Shown here in pieces: positions 43,001 to 51,012 of a stretch of 64,000 nucleotides of DNA. Origin of the DNA: JABFXC01 sp045804265 (GTDB lineage Bacteria > Gemmatimonadota > Gemmatimonadetes > Gemmatimonadales > Gemmatimonadaceae); contig JBJMNK010000097.1 of the NCBI GenBank assembly GCA_045804265.1, positions 1 through 64,000 of the forward strand. Reading direction: 5' to 3'. Position numbers and translations under genes: made by a program. A model generated the notes under the pieces. It saw only the letters and a program-made list of their open reading frames with translations, had not been told where the DNA came from and searched no databases. Positions within the stretch are counted from its first letter, which is position 1. Each line of letters starts with the position of its first letter.

Positions 43001-45361
43001 ATGTCCACGATGTCACGCTCCTCCGCGCGCGCCGTTGCTCCCGCGCTGCTCACACTCGGCCTGCTCGCCGCCCCGGTCGCGCCACTCGCAGCCCAGCGCA
43101 AGGCCGCCCGGATCCCGACTCCGGTGTCGGTCATCGGCTTCGTGCCCGGCACCGACCGGAAGCTCCCGGCCTGGCGTGACGTGGTCGCGTACTTCCACGC
43201 GCTCGACGCCGCCAGCCCTCGCGTGACGGTCAGGACGTTAGGCCTGACGACGATGGGGCGCCCGTTCATCGCCGCCTTCATCGGCGACTCGGCGGTCATC
43301 GCCGACCTGCCGCGCTATCGCGAGATCCAGCGGAAGCTCGCCGACGCGCGGCTCCGCGCGCCGGGCGACGTCCAGCGGCTGGTCGCGGCCGGCAAGGTCG
43401 TCGTGCTGGTCACCTCGAGCATCCACTCGACCGAGGTCGGCGGGATCCTCACGCCGATGCTCCTCGCCGAGCGGCTGGCGTCGGGAGAGGATGCCGAGTC
43501 GCGGGCGATCCGCGGCGCGGCACTGGTGATCCTCGTGCCGTCGCTCAACCCGGACGGCGTCGACATCGTCGGCGACTGGTATCACGCGACGCTGGGGACG
43601 CCGGCGGAGGGAACGTCGCCGCCCTGGCTCTACCACAAGTACACGGGGCACGACAACAATCGCGACTGGTACTTCTTCTCGCAGGTCGAGACGCAGCTGA
43701 CGGTCGATTCGCTGCACAACGTCTGGCATCCGGAGGTCGTCAACGACATCCACCAGCAGGGCTCGTACGCGGCGCGGATCTTCATTCCGCCGTACATGGA
43801 CCCGGTCGAGCCGAACATCGACCCGATCATCACCGCCGGCGTCAACGCGTTAGGCACGGCGATGGCCTGGCGCATGACCGGCGATGGCTTCACCGGCGTC
43901 TCGATCAATTCGACCTACGACGCCTGGACGCCGGCCCGCGCCTACCAGCACTACCATGGCGGCGTCCGCATCCTCACCGAGACGGCCAGTGCGCGCTTGG
44001 CAACGGCGATGGACATCCCGTTCGATTCGCTTCGCCCCGGCCGCGGCTACGACTCGAAGACCGCGAGCTGGAGCTTCGTCGCCCCGTGGCGCGGCGGTCG
44101 CTGGGGGATCGGCGACATCGTCCGCTACCAGACCGCCGCGACGTGGGCGATGCTCGCCTCGGTCGCCAGCGACCGGGCGGGGTGGCTGGCCACGTTCGCG
44201 ACGTTAGGCGACCGCGCCGTCGCCGGCCGGGCGACAGCGGGGCGGGCGGACTGGCCGTTCGCGTACGTGATCCCGACGGCGCAGCGCGACACCGCGGCAC
44301 TGGCGGTCCTGCTGCGGGTGATGCAGCGTGGCCAGGTCGAGATTCATCGTGCGACCGCGCCGGTGCGCGCCGGCTCGGTGACGTATCCCGCCGGGAGCTA
44401 CGTGATCCCGATGGCGCAGCCGTATGGGTCGTTTGCCAAGGCGCTGCTCGAGCCGCAGGACTATCCCGATCTGCGCGAGTATCCGGGCGGCCCGCCCAAG
44501 GCGCCGTACGACGTCACCGCTCAAACGTTGCCATTATTGCTCGGCGTCGAGGCGACACCGGTGCATGAGCGCGCGCCGGCGATCGACGCGGCAATCGTCG
44601 CGCCGGTGCCGGCGCCGCGTCTCGTCGCCCCCGGGCTGAGCGACCAGGTGACTCGGCGGATCGCGATCTACCGCAACTGGTCCCCGACGATGGACGAGGG
44701 GTGGACGCGATGGATCTTCGATCAGTACCGGATTCCGTTCACCACGATCACTGATCGGGACGTCCGTGCTGGCGGTCTTCGCGCGCGCTTCGACGCGATC
44801 GTGCTGCCGGACCAACCCGCGAACGAGTTGACTCGCGGACTTCGCGGCAGCTATCCCGATTCGCTGAAGGGCGGGCTCGGCGACGCCGGCGCGAGCGCGC
44901 TGGCCGCGTTCGTCGACGAGGGCGGCACTCTGGTCGCGCTCAATGAAGCGAGCGACTACGCCATCACGGCGCTCGCGCTCCCCGTGCGCGACGTCCTCAC
45001 GGGCCTTCCCGAGCGCGAGTTCTATGCGCCGGGCTCGATCCTCTCGGCGACGCTGCGTCAGGGCAGCGCACTGGCGGTCGGCGCACGGAGCCCGGCGGCA
45101 ATCTGGTTCGAGGAGGGACCGGCGTTCGCCATCACCGACAGCTCGCGCGCGACCGCGATCGCGACGTACGGCAGCGAGAACCCGCTGCTCTCCGGGTGGC
45201 TGCTCGGCGCCGCGAAGCTGCCGGGCACCTCCGCACTGGTCGACGCGCGCCGCGGCAGCGGCCACGTCGTCCTGTTCGGCTTCCGCCCGCAGTACCGCGG
45301 CCAGAGCATGGCGACGCTGCCCTTCTTCTGGAACGCTCTGCTCGGCCGCTTCGATCGTTAG
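43001..45361 (+). CDS. Secreted M14-family metallopeptidase (second copy type)
   Basis: The protein has 786 residues with a signal peptide (LLTLGLLAAPVAPLAAQ). Zinc ligands appear in TSSIHSTEVGG (HxxE) and NDIHQQGSYAA, with YTGHDNNRDWYFF in the substrate region. The domain ends near residue 390 and is followed by a large beta and Rossmann-like C-terminal part (about 540-786, RRIAIYRNWSPTMDEGWTRWIFDQYRIPFTTI...), similar to that of other secreted M14 proteins of this phylum. Substrate is unknown. Three octamers are inside and a fourth supplies the TAG stop. Confidence 0.88.
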   Translation: MSTMSRSSARAVAPALLTLGLLAAPVAPLAAQRKAARIPTPVSVIGFVPGTDRKLPAWRDVVAYFHALDAASPRVTVRTLGLTTMGRPFIAAFIGDSAVIADLPRYREIQRKLADARLRAPGDVQRLVAAGKVVVLVTSSIHSTEVGGILTPMLLAERLASGEDAESRAIRGAALVILVPSLNPDGVDIVGDWYHATLGTPAEGTSPPWLYHKYTGHDNNRDWYFFSQVETQLTVDSLHNVWHPEVVNDIHQQGSYAARIFIPPYMDPVEPNIDPIITAGVNALGTAMAWRMTGDGFTGVSINSTYDAWTPARAYQHYHGGVRILTETASARLATAMDIPFDSLRPGRGYDSKTASWSFVAPWRGGRWGIGDIVRYQTAATWAMLASVASDRAGWLATFATLGDRAVAGRATAGRADWPFAYVIPTAQRDTAALAVLLRVMQRGQVEIHRATAPVRAGSVTYPAGSYVIPMAQPYGSFAKALLEPQDYPDLREYPGGPPKAPYDVTAQTLPLLLGVEATPVHERAPAIDAAIVAPVPAPRLVAPGLSDQVTRRIAIYRNWSPTMDEGWTRWIFDQYRIPFTTITDRDVRAGGLRARFDAIVLPDQPANELTRGLRGSYPDSLKGGLGDAGASALAAFVDEGGTLVALNEASDYAITALALPVRDVLTGLPEREFYAPGSILSATLRQGSALAVGARSPAAIWFEEGPAFAITDSSRATAIATYGSENPLLSGWLLGAAKLPGTSALVDARRGSGHVVLFGFRPQYRGQSMATLPFFWNALLGRFDR

Positions 45362-45366
45362 GCGCA

Positions 45367-45428
45367 TTCGGGGGGGTCAGAGTCGTTGAAAAACGAAAAA
45401 TCACTTTCAAGGGGTCAGAGCCGTTGAA
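45367..45428. repeat. 62-bp double-palindrome element, family B (copy 3)
   Basis: A degenerate unit starts at 45367 and a good one (TTCAAGGGGTCAGAGCCGTT) at 45406; the period is again 39 bp. It has the opposite orientation to copy 4, and the two copies flank the DUF4015 gene as an inverted pair. Confidence 0.8.
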
Positions 45429-45538
45429 ACGCGATGACGTCGGCACTGAATCGGTGATGCCCGTCGAGCAGGACTGTGCCTGAATCGCGGCCTGACTACG
45501 GCGTCGCGCGTTAGACTGCATCGATGCACGAGACTTCC

Positions 45539-46735
45539 ATGATTCGACGCGCGGCGCTTGGCGCGCGCGTGATGGCCGCGATCGCGGCCATCACTGCCTG
45601 TGGCTCCCGCGCCACCACCGACGGTGCGCATGACAGCGCACGAGCGGATACCGCGCGCCGCGGCGGCGCCGTGAGCAGTGCCCCCGTCGCCGACTCGGCG
45701 CCGGCGAAGATTCCGCTCGTGCCGCGACCGGCCGTGCTCCGCGGGCTCTACGTCAATCGATGGGCGGCGCTCGGCGACCGGATGTGGCAGCTCATCAGCG
45801 TCGCGAAGAGCACCGAGGTCAACGCGCTCGTGATCGACGTGAAGGACGATCGCGGGCTCGTGCTGTACCGTTCCCGCGTCGCGCTCGCACGCCAGATCGG
45901 CGCCGACACGGTGATGCCGATGCGCGCCGAACGGGTGCGCGCCGTCCTCGACACCATGCGCGCGAACGGCATCTACCCGATCGCGCGCATCGTCGTCGTC
46001 AAGGATCCGCTGCTCGCCTCGTCGAAGCTCGAATGGTCGATCAAGCGTCGCGACGATCCGTCCGCGTCGTGGCTCGACAAGAACGGCAAGCCCTGGCTCG
46101 ACGCAGGCCAGCCAGGCGTCTGGAGCTACGCCGCCGACCTCGCCGACGAAGCCGTCGCGTTAGGCTTCAGCGAGGTCCAGTTCGACTACGTCCGCTTTCC
46201 CGACGAGAAGCGCCTCGTCAGCGAGGCCATCTTTCCGCTGGCGAATGGGCGCGTGCGCGCGCAGGTGATCCGCGACCAGCTCGGCGCGTTGCGACGGCGG
46301 GTCGCGACGGCCGGCGTGCCGATGACGATCGACGTCTTCGGGCTGACGATGTCCGACACGACCGACATGGGGATCGGCCAGCGCTGGGAGATGTTCGTCG
46401 ACCAGGCCGACGTCGTCCTGCCGATGACATACCCCTCGCACTACGCACCTGGGAGCTACGGGATCGCCAGGCCTAACGCGCACCCGTACGAGATCATCAG
46501 CCACGCCCTTCGTGACGCCCGGCGGCGCTCCGCCGGGATCAGCGGTGCCGCGCGCATCGTTCCGTGGTATCAGGACTTCACCCTCGGCCCCCCGCGGTAC
46601 GGCGCCGAGCAGGTGCGGGCGCAGATCCGCGCCGGACACGACGCGGGGATCGACGAGTGGCTTCTGTGGAACCCGGGCTCACGCTACACCGTCGCGGCGC
46701 TCGCGCCGGATACGGTACGGGGCCAGAGTCGTTAG
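45539..46735 (+). CDS. Lipoprotein with DUF4015 putative glycoside hydrolase domain
   Basis: The protein has about 398 residues from the ATG at 45539 (one at 45524 is in frame). The signal ends in lipobox ITAC. After an Ala/Asp-rich linker the DUF4015 domain begins LRGLYVNRWAALGDRMWQLISVAKSTEVNALVIDVKDDRGLVLYRS and continues with FSEVQFDYVRFPDEK (acidic active-site candidates), PMTIDVFGLTMSD and DVVLPMTYPSHYAPGSYGI. The fold is a TIM barrel related to glycoside hydrolases; the substrate is unknown. It would act on surface or periplasmic glycan. Confidence 0.88.
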   Translation: MIRRAALGARVMAAIAAITACGSRATTDGAHDSARADTARRGGAVSSAPVADSAPAKIPLVPRPAVLRGLYVNRWAALGDRMWQLISVAKSTEVNALVIDVKDDRGLVLYRSRVALARQIGADTVMPMRAERVRAVLDTMRANGIYPIARIVVVKDPLLASSKLEWSIKRRDDPSASWLDKNGKPWLDAGQPGVWSYAADLADEAVALGFSEVQFDYVRFPDEKRLVSEAIFPLANGRVRAQVIRDQLGALRRRVATAGVPMTIDVFGLTMSDTTDMGIGQRWEMFVDQADVVLPMTYPSHYAPGSYGIARPNAHPYEIISHALRDARRRSAGISGAARIVPWYQDFTLGPPRYGAEQVRAQIRAGHDAGIDEWLLWNPGSRYTVAALAPDTVRGQSR

Positions 46736-46760
46736 CGAACGGTTGCCTGCCTAACCGTTT

Positions 46761-46822
46761 TTCAACTGCTCTGACCCCTTGAAATGACGCAAGCGTCACT
46801 TCAACTGCTCTGACCCCTTCAA
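46761..46822. repeat. 62-bp double-palindrome element, family B (copy 4)
   Basis: Units TTCAACTGCTCTGACCCCTT start at 46761 and 46800, 39 bp apart, with spacer palindrome TGACGC-AA-GCGTCA. It is the best match to copy 1. It sits between convergent genes. Confidence 0.88.
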
Positions 46823-46844
46823 GTGACGGCGCGAAAAGGCGCGG

Positions 46845-47336
46845 TTACTTCTTCCGGTTCGCCTCCGACGTGATCCAGCCCGACACTGCCTGGACCTCGC
46901 GGAAGAGCCGCGCGTTCTGCTCGGTGATCGGGATCGCCGACTGTTCGAGCCGCGTTCCGTTCTTGACCGCCGCAACCGTCCCCGCACCGGGCGGCAGCAG
47001 GTAGCCGCTCACCCTGACGTGCGTACCGCGGAAGAAGCGGACGTCGCTTCCCTGCACGACGACGAACCACCGCTGCGGATTCGGCTTCGCCGTCGAGACC
47101 TCGCGCAGGTAATCCGGCACGAGCTTGGGCGTCGTCACGAGAACATCGCTCCCCGCGCCGGTGACGGTGAAGCCGTGATGAACGAGCTGCGTGCGCGCGA
47201 TCTCGAGCGCCTCTGCGCGCGTCTTCCCAACTGTCGACGTCACCGAATCGCCGTTCGCGGTCCCTCGCCCAAGCCTGCCGCAACCGGCGACGGCCGCCAG
47301 AACGGCGAAAGCCGTGATCTTGATCATCATTTTCAT
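46845..47336 (-). CDS. Small lipoprotein of unknown function
   Basis: The protein has 163 residues from the ATG at 47336, starting KMMIKITAFAVLAAVAGC with lipobox VAGC. The mature domain of about 140 residues is mixed alpha/beta (TRAEALEIARTQLVHHGFTVTGAGSDVLVTTPKLVPDY, then RWFVVVQGSDVRFFRGTHVRVSGYLLPPG). It is unlike any family I recognise. It is the nearest gene downstream of the ECF sigma operon, separated by about 100 nt, and may be part of it. Confidence 0.7.
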   Translation of the reverse strand: MKMMIKITAFAVLAAVAGCGRLGRGTANGDSVTSTVGKTRAEALEIARTQLVHHGFTVTGAGSDVLVTTPKLVPDYLREVSTAKPNPQRWFVVVQGSDVRFFRGTHVRVSGYLLPPGAGTVAAVKNGTRLEQSAIPITEQNARLFREVQAVSGWITSEANRKK

Positions 47337-47437
47337 TCGTCCTCTCCCGATTACGTCCGGCGACAGCGCCGTTGTCGCGCTTGCTCTGCACGCGTTGGGC
47401 CACGTCGTCAATGCGCGCGCAATGCGGTCAGAGTGAC

Positions 47438-48694
47438 TCAGCGAATCACCACGACGGCGACTTCACCGTTGAATTCGTCGGCGACCGGTACGAGCCCGGG
47501 GGGCGCCGTCCACGCTCCTCCGTCGACGCGAACGCTGACGCGATAAGTCCCCGCCGCAATCGGAAGGATGAGCTCCCACGCGCCACCGGGCAGCGCCCGC
47601 ATCGGCAGCGGCGTCCAGTCGGTGAAGTCTCCGCTCAGCTCCACCTTGAGCGCGCGTGGCGCGCGGATGCGGATAACTCGCGCGCCTCCCGCAATGGTGT
47701 CCACGCGGAACGCCGGAAGATCGGGCGGCTGGTACCAATCGACCTGCTGCCTCCGGCCGCGCTCCATGCGAACACCGACCGACGCATACGATCCGTTGGG
47801 CAGCTGGCGAATGAAATCGGTCGGATACGTTCCGGCGGCCACTCGGACAAGAGTGCTCGGCGTCACACGATAGCTCGCGATCGCCGAGCCCCACATCTCC
47901 GTCCAGCTTCGCACCTCGGTCCCGGTGAGGCCGACATCGTGAGTGCCTTGCCGCCCGCCGGCTTCGGCGGTCAGCTCCGCCCGCCCGAACGCGATCGTCG
48001 CCCCGCTCGCCAGCGTCAGCATCGGGTCGGTGCGGTCGACTGGTCGCGTACTGGTGAATAACTGCGTCGACTGGACATCCGAGACGACATCGTAGGTCAG
48101 CAGTTCATGCGTGCTGCGAAAGCGGTCGGCCCTCACGCTGGCGAAGACGAGCAGGTGCCGCAGCTCGCGCGTCGCTCCGGCCTCGACGCCCCACGGCATG
48201 TGCACATTCCCGCCGAAGTTCTCACCGGCCGACCCGCTGAAAAAGAAACCCCACCGTCCGAGCGCGAGGTCGGCGCGCGCTCGAGCGTCGACCTGCAGCA
48301 ACCCCGACGCGATCGGCACGACGTTTTCGTGCTCGCCGCCGATCGTGCGGATCGTGTTCGCGGTCCGATAGACAAGGCCACTGACACCGATGCCGCCCTC
48401 GGCGACGAGTCCTCGATGCTCGCTGGTGCGCATCGTCCCCGCGAGCGCGTTCTGCACGAAGAAGTGCTGGCGGTCGGAGGCGGTCGCGCTCGCGTCGCCG
48501 GCGATGCTGAACCGGCGCCAGTCGCGGCGGATCGACGGCGCGATGCTGACCGCGAACTCGCGAGCGACGCTCAGCGCCCGACCCGTCTGCACGTGCGCGA
48601 CGTCGACGTCCACCCACCCGCCGGCCTGGCCACGGGCGGCGCGCGCGCTGCCTAACGCGACCAGCGCGGCGGCGGCACCAAGCCACCGCGTCAT
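47438..48694 (-). CDS. Outer-membrane-like beta protein with C-terminal CBM48 domain
   Basis: The protein has 418 residues from the ATG at 48694, with a signal peptide (ALGSARAARGQAGG). Residues about 25-320 are an alternating beta pattern consistent with a barrel or large beta sandwich. The C-terminal 85 residues are an isoamylase early-set/CBM48-type domain (VIRIRAPRALKVELSGDFTDWTPLPMRALPGGAWELILPIAAGTYRVSVRVDGGAW), which binds alpha-glucans in AMPK and glycogen enzymes. The upstream gene's stop is only 1 nt away from this start. It is likely the exported product that the sigma operon controls. Confidence 0.75.
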   Translation of the reverse strand: MTRWLGAAAALVALGSARAARGQAGGWVDVDVAHVQTGRALSVAREFAVSIAPSIRRDWRRFSIAGDASATASDRQHFFVQNALAGTMRTSEHRGLVAEGGIGVSGLVYRTANTIRTIGGEHENVVPIASGLLQVDARARADLALGRWGFFFSGSAGENFGGNVHMPWGVEAGATRELRHLLVFASVRADRFRSTHELLTYDVVSDVQSTQLFTSTRPVDRTDPMLTLASGATIAFGRAELTAEAGGRQGTHDVGLTGTEVRSWTEMWGSAIASYRVTPSTLVRVAAGTYPTDFIRQLPNGSYASVGVRMERGRRQQVDWYQPPDLPAFRVDTIAGGARVIRIRAPRALKVELSGDFTDWTPLPMRALPGGAWELILPIAAGTYRVSVRVDGGAWTAPPGLVPVADEFNGEVAVVVIR

Positions 48695-48695
48695 G

Positions 48696-49409
48696 TCACG
48701 GCTTGGTGCCAGCCGGATGCATGGCGCCGCTGCCCGCCGGCGAGGCGCTGCTCGCCGCACCCCCCGCAAGCGGCCCGCGAGTCGGACGCAGCCTCGTCGA
48801 CGCGCCGCTCACCGCGCCGCGGGCGCGGATCGCCGCCGCCGCCGCCGGGTGCGCACCGTCACGGACGTCGCGCTGCACGTCGCGCTGGATCGCCAGCAGC
48901 GTCTCGTCGCCGAGCCCTTCGTGCGCGACGAGGAGGATCAGCGCGCTCGCGGTATCGTGCGGCACGCCGCGCGTCACGAGGTCGCCGAGGACGACCAGCG
49001 GGATCGCCAGTGACCGCCCCGGCCGCTCGCGGCGCAGCTGCGTCAGCACGACCGGACCGACGCCCGCCTGCAGCGCCGCTGCCGCTGCCACCAGCTCGGC
49101 CTCGGTCGAGGCGGTGCCTAACGCGCGACGGCTGCTGTCGAGCCGCGCTGCCAGGCTGCTCACCGCCTCGAGGATGCGCGCGTCGGGAGCGCGCTTCCGT
49201 GCCCCCTCGAGCGCCTTGTCCACCAGCGGCTCGACCGGCAGCGATGCCGAACGCGCGCGCTCGATCACGGCGGTCACGCGCGTACGCGTGCTCGAGTCGG
49301 CGATCGCGGAAAGCCGCGCGTCCTGCGCCACGAGCCGCTGGGCGCTTGCGGCCGTCGCGGTGGCCGCGGCGATCGCGAGCGCCAACGAGCGAAGTCGTGA
49401 AGTCGTCAT
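48696..49409 (-). CDS. Secreted helical protein of the sigma/CBM48 operon
   Basis: The protein has 237 residues with signal peptide (RLRSLALAIAAATATAASAQ). The mature part is helical (TRVTAVIERARSASLPVEPLVDKALEGARKRAPDARILEAVSSLAARLDSSRRAL) with a Gly/Ala/Pro-rich tail. I do not recognise the family. Its ATG overlaps the stop of the membrane CBM48 gene (ATGA), and its stop nearly touches the next ATG, so it belongs firmly to the operon. Confidence 0.65.
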   Translation of the reverse strand: MTTSRLRSLALAIAAATATAASAQRLVAQDARLSAIADSSTRTRVTAVIERARSASLPVEPLVDKALEGARKRAPDARILEAVSSLAARLDSSRRALGTASTEAELVAAAAALQAGVGPVVLTQLRRERPGRSLAIPLVVLGDLVTRGVPHDTASALILLVAHEGLGDETLLAIQRDVQRDVRDGAHPAAAAAIRARGAVSGASTRLRPTRGPLAGGAASSASPAGSGAMHPAGTKP

Positions 49410-50095
49410 CGATGCTCTCCGAGGTGATCGCCGACCACCAGCACCGAGTACCCGGGCCCGAACTCGTCGGCCGGGGCCTGCGGAGCGTTAGGGTCGCGCA
49501 CCCACTGCCCGCCATCCACCACGAACGCATAGTCGTGGCGGCCGTATGGCACGTCGACCTGCCCGGACCAGACCCCGCCTGACGCCGACAGTGGCGCTGC
49601 AGCCGGGTCCCAGTCGTTGAAGTCGCCGACGACCGCGACGCGTCGCGCTTTGGGCGCCACGAGGACGAACTGCACCTTTCGCGTCAGGTCACGCTCTTCG
49701 CCGACGGCTGGCACACCCGCGCTCGCCGCCGGCGCGACGATGCTGCTCCGCGATTCCCCCGGCCCGCGGCGCGCGACGTTCGCGCGTTGCCCCGGAACGT
49801 CGGGGATCGGGCCGTCGACGCCGATGGCGCGAACCAGTGCGATCACGCCGGCGATCGACGCGGCCGCGAGCAGCACGAACGCAGGCGACCGCCATAGCGA
49901 CCGCCGCCTGCCTAACGGCATCACCGCCTCGTCACGGTCGGCGGTGTCACCAAGCCCGCGCACGGGCGGCGTCGCTGCACGCACCGCGCGCATCACCTGC
50001 GCGCGCGCCTCGGCGGTGCTGGTGATGCCATCGCGGAGCGCGCTCGCGATGCGCGCGTCCAATGTGCTCCCCATCTCGTCGCCCGACGTAGTCAC
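49406..50095 (-). CDS. Membrane protein with periplasmic CBM48 domain, possible anti-sigma factor
   Basis: The protein has 229 residues; the GTG start overlaps the sigma gene stop. An N-terminal cytoplasmic part of about 60 residues (DARIASALRDGITSTAEARAQVMRAVRAA) is followed by one transmembrane helix (SPAFVLLAAASIAGVIALVRAIG), a linker and a C-terminal CBM48/AMPK-beta-like domain (KVQFVLVAPKARRVAVVGDFNDWDPAAAPL...). The layout is that of an anti-sigma factor, with the cytoplasmic part facing sigma and the periplasmic domain sensing, but the usual zinc HxxxCxxC motif is absent. The anti-sigma role is inferred from position. Confidence 0.72.
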   Translation of the reverse strand: MTTSGDEMGSTLDARIASALRDGITSTAEARAQVMRAVRAATPPVRGLGDTADRDEAVMPLGRRRSLWRSPAFVLLAAASIAGVIALVRAIGVDGPIPDVPGQRANVARRGPGESRSSIVAPAASAGVPAVGEERDLTRKVQFVLVAPKARRVAVVGDFNDWDPAAAPLSASGGVWSGQVDVPYGRHDYAFVVDGGQWVRDPNAPQAPADEFGPGYSVLVVGDHLGEHR

Positions 50096-50682
50096 TTCTC
50101 GTTCCCCTCGAGCAGCGCGCGCAGTCGCTCGCGCGCCCGCTTCACCCGCATTTTCAGCGCAGATACTCCGGCACCGGTGATCTCGGCCATCGCCTCGTAC
50201 TCCAGTTCCTCGACGTGCTTGAGGACGAACGCCTCGCGCTGCTCGGCCGGAAGCGCGGCCAGCGCCCGCTCGACCTCGGCCCGCCACATCCCGCCATCGG
50301 CGCGCTCGCGCCCAGCCGCGGCGGTGATCGCGAGCTCGTCGTCCACGAACGTCCTGCCATGCCGGGCGCGCCTGCTGATGGCCGTCCGGCAGCGGTTCAC
50401 GAGGATTCGTGTCAGCCAGGGCCCGAACTGCTCGCGCTCCTCGTAGCGTCCGAGCGCACGGTACGCACGCACGAACGCGTCCTGCACCGTCTCTTCCGCG
50501 TCCTCGCTGTTGCCGAGCAGTCGGAGGGCAATGCGAAGACACCGCTCGTGATGCCGGTCCACAAGCACCGCGAACGACTCGACGTCACCCTCGAGCACGC
50601 GCTGCACGAGCGCGGCGTCGGTCGGCTTCACGCTGGTAGTGAACCCGGCCGGTGTCGCACGCGTCACATGCGGGTGCCTCAC
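50092..50682 (-). CDS. ECF RNA polymerase sigma factor
   Basis: The protein has about 196 residues; the GTG start overlaps the TPR gene stop. Region 2 is DAALVQRVLEGDVESFAVLVDRHHERCLRIALRLLGNSEDAEETVQDAFVRAYRALGRYE, and region 4 is LAALPAEQREAFVLKHVEELEYEAMAEITGAGVSALKMRVKRARERLRALL. Both are standard for ECF sigma factors. It should control the following genes from a promoter not identified here. Genes upstream and downstream overlap it, so expression is translationally linked to its likely regulator. Confidence 0.93.
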   Translation of the reverse strand: MRHPHVTRATPAGFTTSVKPTDAALVQRVLEGDVESFAVLVDRHHERCLRIALRLLGNSEDAEETVQDAFVRAYRALGRYEEREQFGPWLTRILVNRCRTAISRRARHGRTFVDDELAITAAAGRERADGGMWRAEVERALAALPAEQREAFVLKHVEELEYEAMAEITGAGVSALKMRVKRARERLRALLEGNEK

Positions 50683-51008
50683 TCCAGCTCCTCGAGGCGC
50701 GCCTCGAGCTCGCCGGCCAGACCGCCGTGGCCATAGCGCCGCGCCGCGGCAATTCCGTGCTCGAGCGCGGCGCGCGCCTCGGCGGGCTGGCCGAGCGCGA
50801 GACGGCACTCGGCCAGCCGCTGCCAGCCATTCCCTTCATCGTCGTAGCGCGCGAGGTACGCGCTCAGTTGATCGGCAGCTTCCTCGTGCAGCCCCGCCTT
50901 CATCGCCTCGTTCGCCAGTCCGAAGCGCGCGAGCACGTTGTCCGGATTCTTCGCGACCAGCGCGCGAAACGTCTCCAGCTTCGACATCGGTGCGGGCGGA
51001 TTCGTCAT
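50679..51008 (-). CDS. TPR-repeat protein
   Basis: The protein has 109 residues with about two and a half tetratricopeptide repeats (FRALVAKNPDNVLARFGLANEAMKAGLHEEAADQLSAYLARYDDEGNGWQRLAECRLALGQPAEARAALEHGIAAARR). It is soluble. It lies between the hydrolase and sigma genes and overlaps the latter, which suggests a protein-interaction role in this system. Confidence 0.8.
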   Translation of the reverse strand: MTNPPAPMSKLETFRALVAKNPDNVLARFGLANEAMKAGLHEEAADQLSAYLARYDDEGNGWQRLAECRLALGQPAEARAALEHGIAAARRYGHGGLAGELEARLEELE

Positions 51009-51012
51009 CGGG

